From the NCBI GenBank assembly GCA_900551005.1, contig URUL01000023.1, forward strand, positions 1-24,284: a DNA stretch of 24,284 nucleotides, given 5' to 3'. The translations under genes and the position numbers were made by a program. Shown in pieces: positions 23,880-24,284 of the stretch. Position 1 is the first letter of the stretch. Every line of letters starts with the position of its first letter. The notes under the pieces are model-generated. The model searched no databases, was not told the origin of the DNA, and saw only the letters and a list, made by a program, of their open reading frames with translations. The DNA comes from an uncultured Ruminococcus sp. (GTDB lineage Bacteria; Bacillota; Clostridia; Oscillospirales; CAG-272).

Positions 23880-24201
23880 TGGTCGCCACTTTATATTAAA
23901 GTAGCAATAATTTAATGTACTTTTCGCTTGTCCGAAAAGTGCGAAAAGGACAAAAAGAGGAAGGCATTCCTCTTTTGAACTCCTTCCGCATACGCGACTG
24001 AGTCGCAGGAAGCAGTGCGTGGCAAGTGAGTGCGGGCGGCGGGCAAAGCAAAAAACTCAAGTCTGTCTCTCCCCATGGCTTTATCCATACCACGCGTGCG
24101 AACACATCACACGAAGTAGCCGAGCAGATTCGCGTATGCGAAAATCCACGCCCGCATATAAAGGTGTGGCGGGCGTGCATGAAGTCTGTACGCTGACAGA
24201 G
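23880..24201 (+). repeat. Dispersed structured repeat, copy B
   Basis: Second copy of the element at 3996-4319, same strand, again just after a plus-strand gene and a hairpin. Matching structures are 23885-23905 (ACTTT/AAAGT with changed loop ATATT), 23917-23942, 23953-23976 (loop GGCA), 23994-24006 and 24147-24177. The long-range pairings are 23987-23996 with 24131-24140 and 24017-24022 with 24090-24095. Most differences from copy A fall in loops or between stems. Similarity stops at about 24201, at the end of GACAGAG. Confidence 0.85.
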
Positions 24202-24284
24202 GAAAAGGCATGAACCCCTGCCGCGCATCGGCATGGCGCAGAGCAAAGACGAGCAGACAACCCGTGCATTTGATCCTGAACTTC
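24202..24284. other. Unassigned end of contig
   Basis: The 83 bases after repeat copy B share nothing with the sequence after copy A and contain no convincing start of a gene on either strand. The sequence stops here, probably at an assembly break next to the repeat. Confidence 0.6.

Overview
The window looks like the end of a draft contig from an uncultured member of the Bacillota, most likely a gut- or rumen-type Clostridia. This rests on gene content (an ABC-F protein of YdiF type, type II pantothenate kinase, the DapL lysine route, a split transketolase, CsaB, a CotJC/Mn-catalase-like ferritin), on strong AGGAGG-type ribosome binding sites and on consensus housekeeping promoters. The genus cannot be fixed from the sequence. 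Bases 5-70 are not biological: they are an Illumina TruSeq P7/index adapter joined to the contig, and they replace the last few codons of the first gene.

Layout. 71-3274 (minus): an HI0933-type flavoprotein and an ABC-F ATPase driven by a perfect TTGACA-17-TATAAT promoter. 3420-3929 (plus): a small ferritin-like protein. 3941-4492: a 550-base non-coding stretch packed with hairpins, holding copy A of a dispersed repeat. 4494-6348 (minus): a DUF5131 protein coupled to a membrane-anchored VanY-like D,D-carboxypeptidase with tandem promoters. 6705-9803 (plus): a large YfhO membrane protein. 9857-10879 (minus): a membrane-anchored M23 peptidase whose ribosome binding site lies in a 13-bp inverted repeat. 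11031-11354 (plus): a small unknown protein. 11458-12547 (minus): NUDIX hydrolase, ferredoxin-thioredoxin-reductase-like protein and thioredoxin. 12665-14730 (minus): dapL and dapF, overlapping by 4 bp. 14862-19487 (minus): pantothenate kinase, D-Ala-D-Ala ligase, class Ic aspartate aminotransferase and asnS. 19737-21513 (plus): the two transketolase subunits. 21619-23823 (plus): a glycosyltransferase fused to the pyruvyl transferase CsaB. 23837-24201: a hairpin and copy B of the repeat.

A cell-envelope theme runs through the window. DapL and DapF make meso-diaminopimelate, Ddl makes D-Ala-D-Ala, VanY and M23 trim peptidoglycan, YfhO probably decorates an envelope polymer, and the GT4-CsaB fusion probably builds and pyruvylates a cell-wall polysaccharide. 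The rest is central metabolism and redox: transketolase, CoA synthesis, asparaginyl-tRNA and thioredoxin.

The most interesting part that genes do not explain is the pair of roughly 320-base repeats. They share a nearly continuous series of hairpins, at least one compensatory base-pair change, hairpins with conserved stems and changed loops, and a long-range 10-bp pairing. They look like a structured RNA or a non-autonomous mobile element. The contig ends 83 bases after the second copy, which suggests that this repeat is abundant enough to break the assembly.
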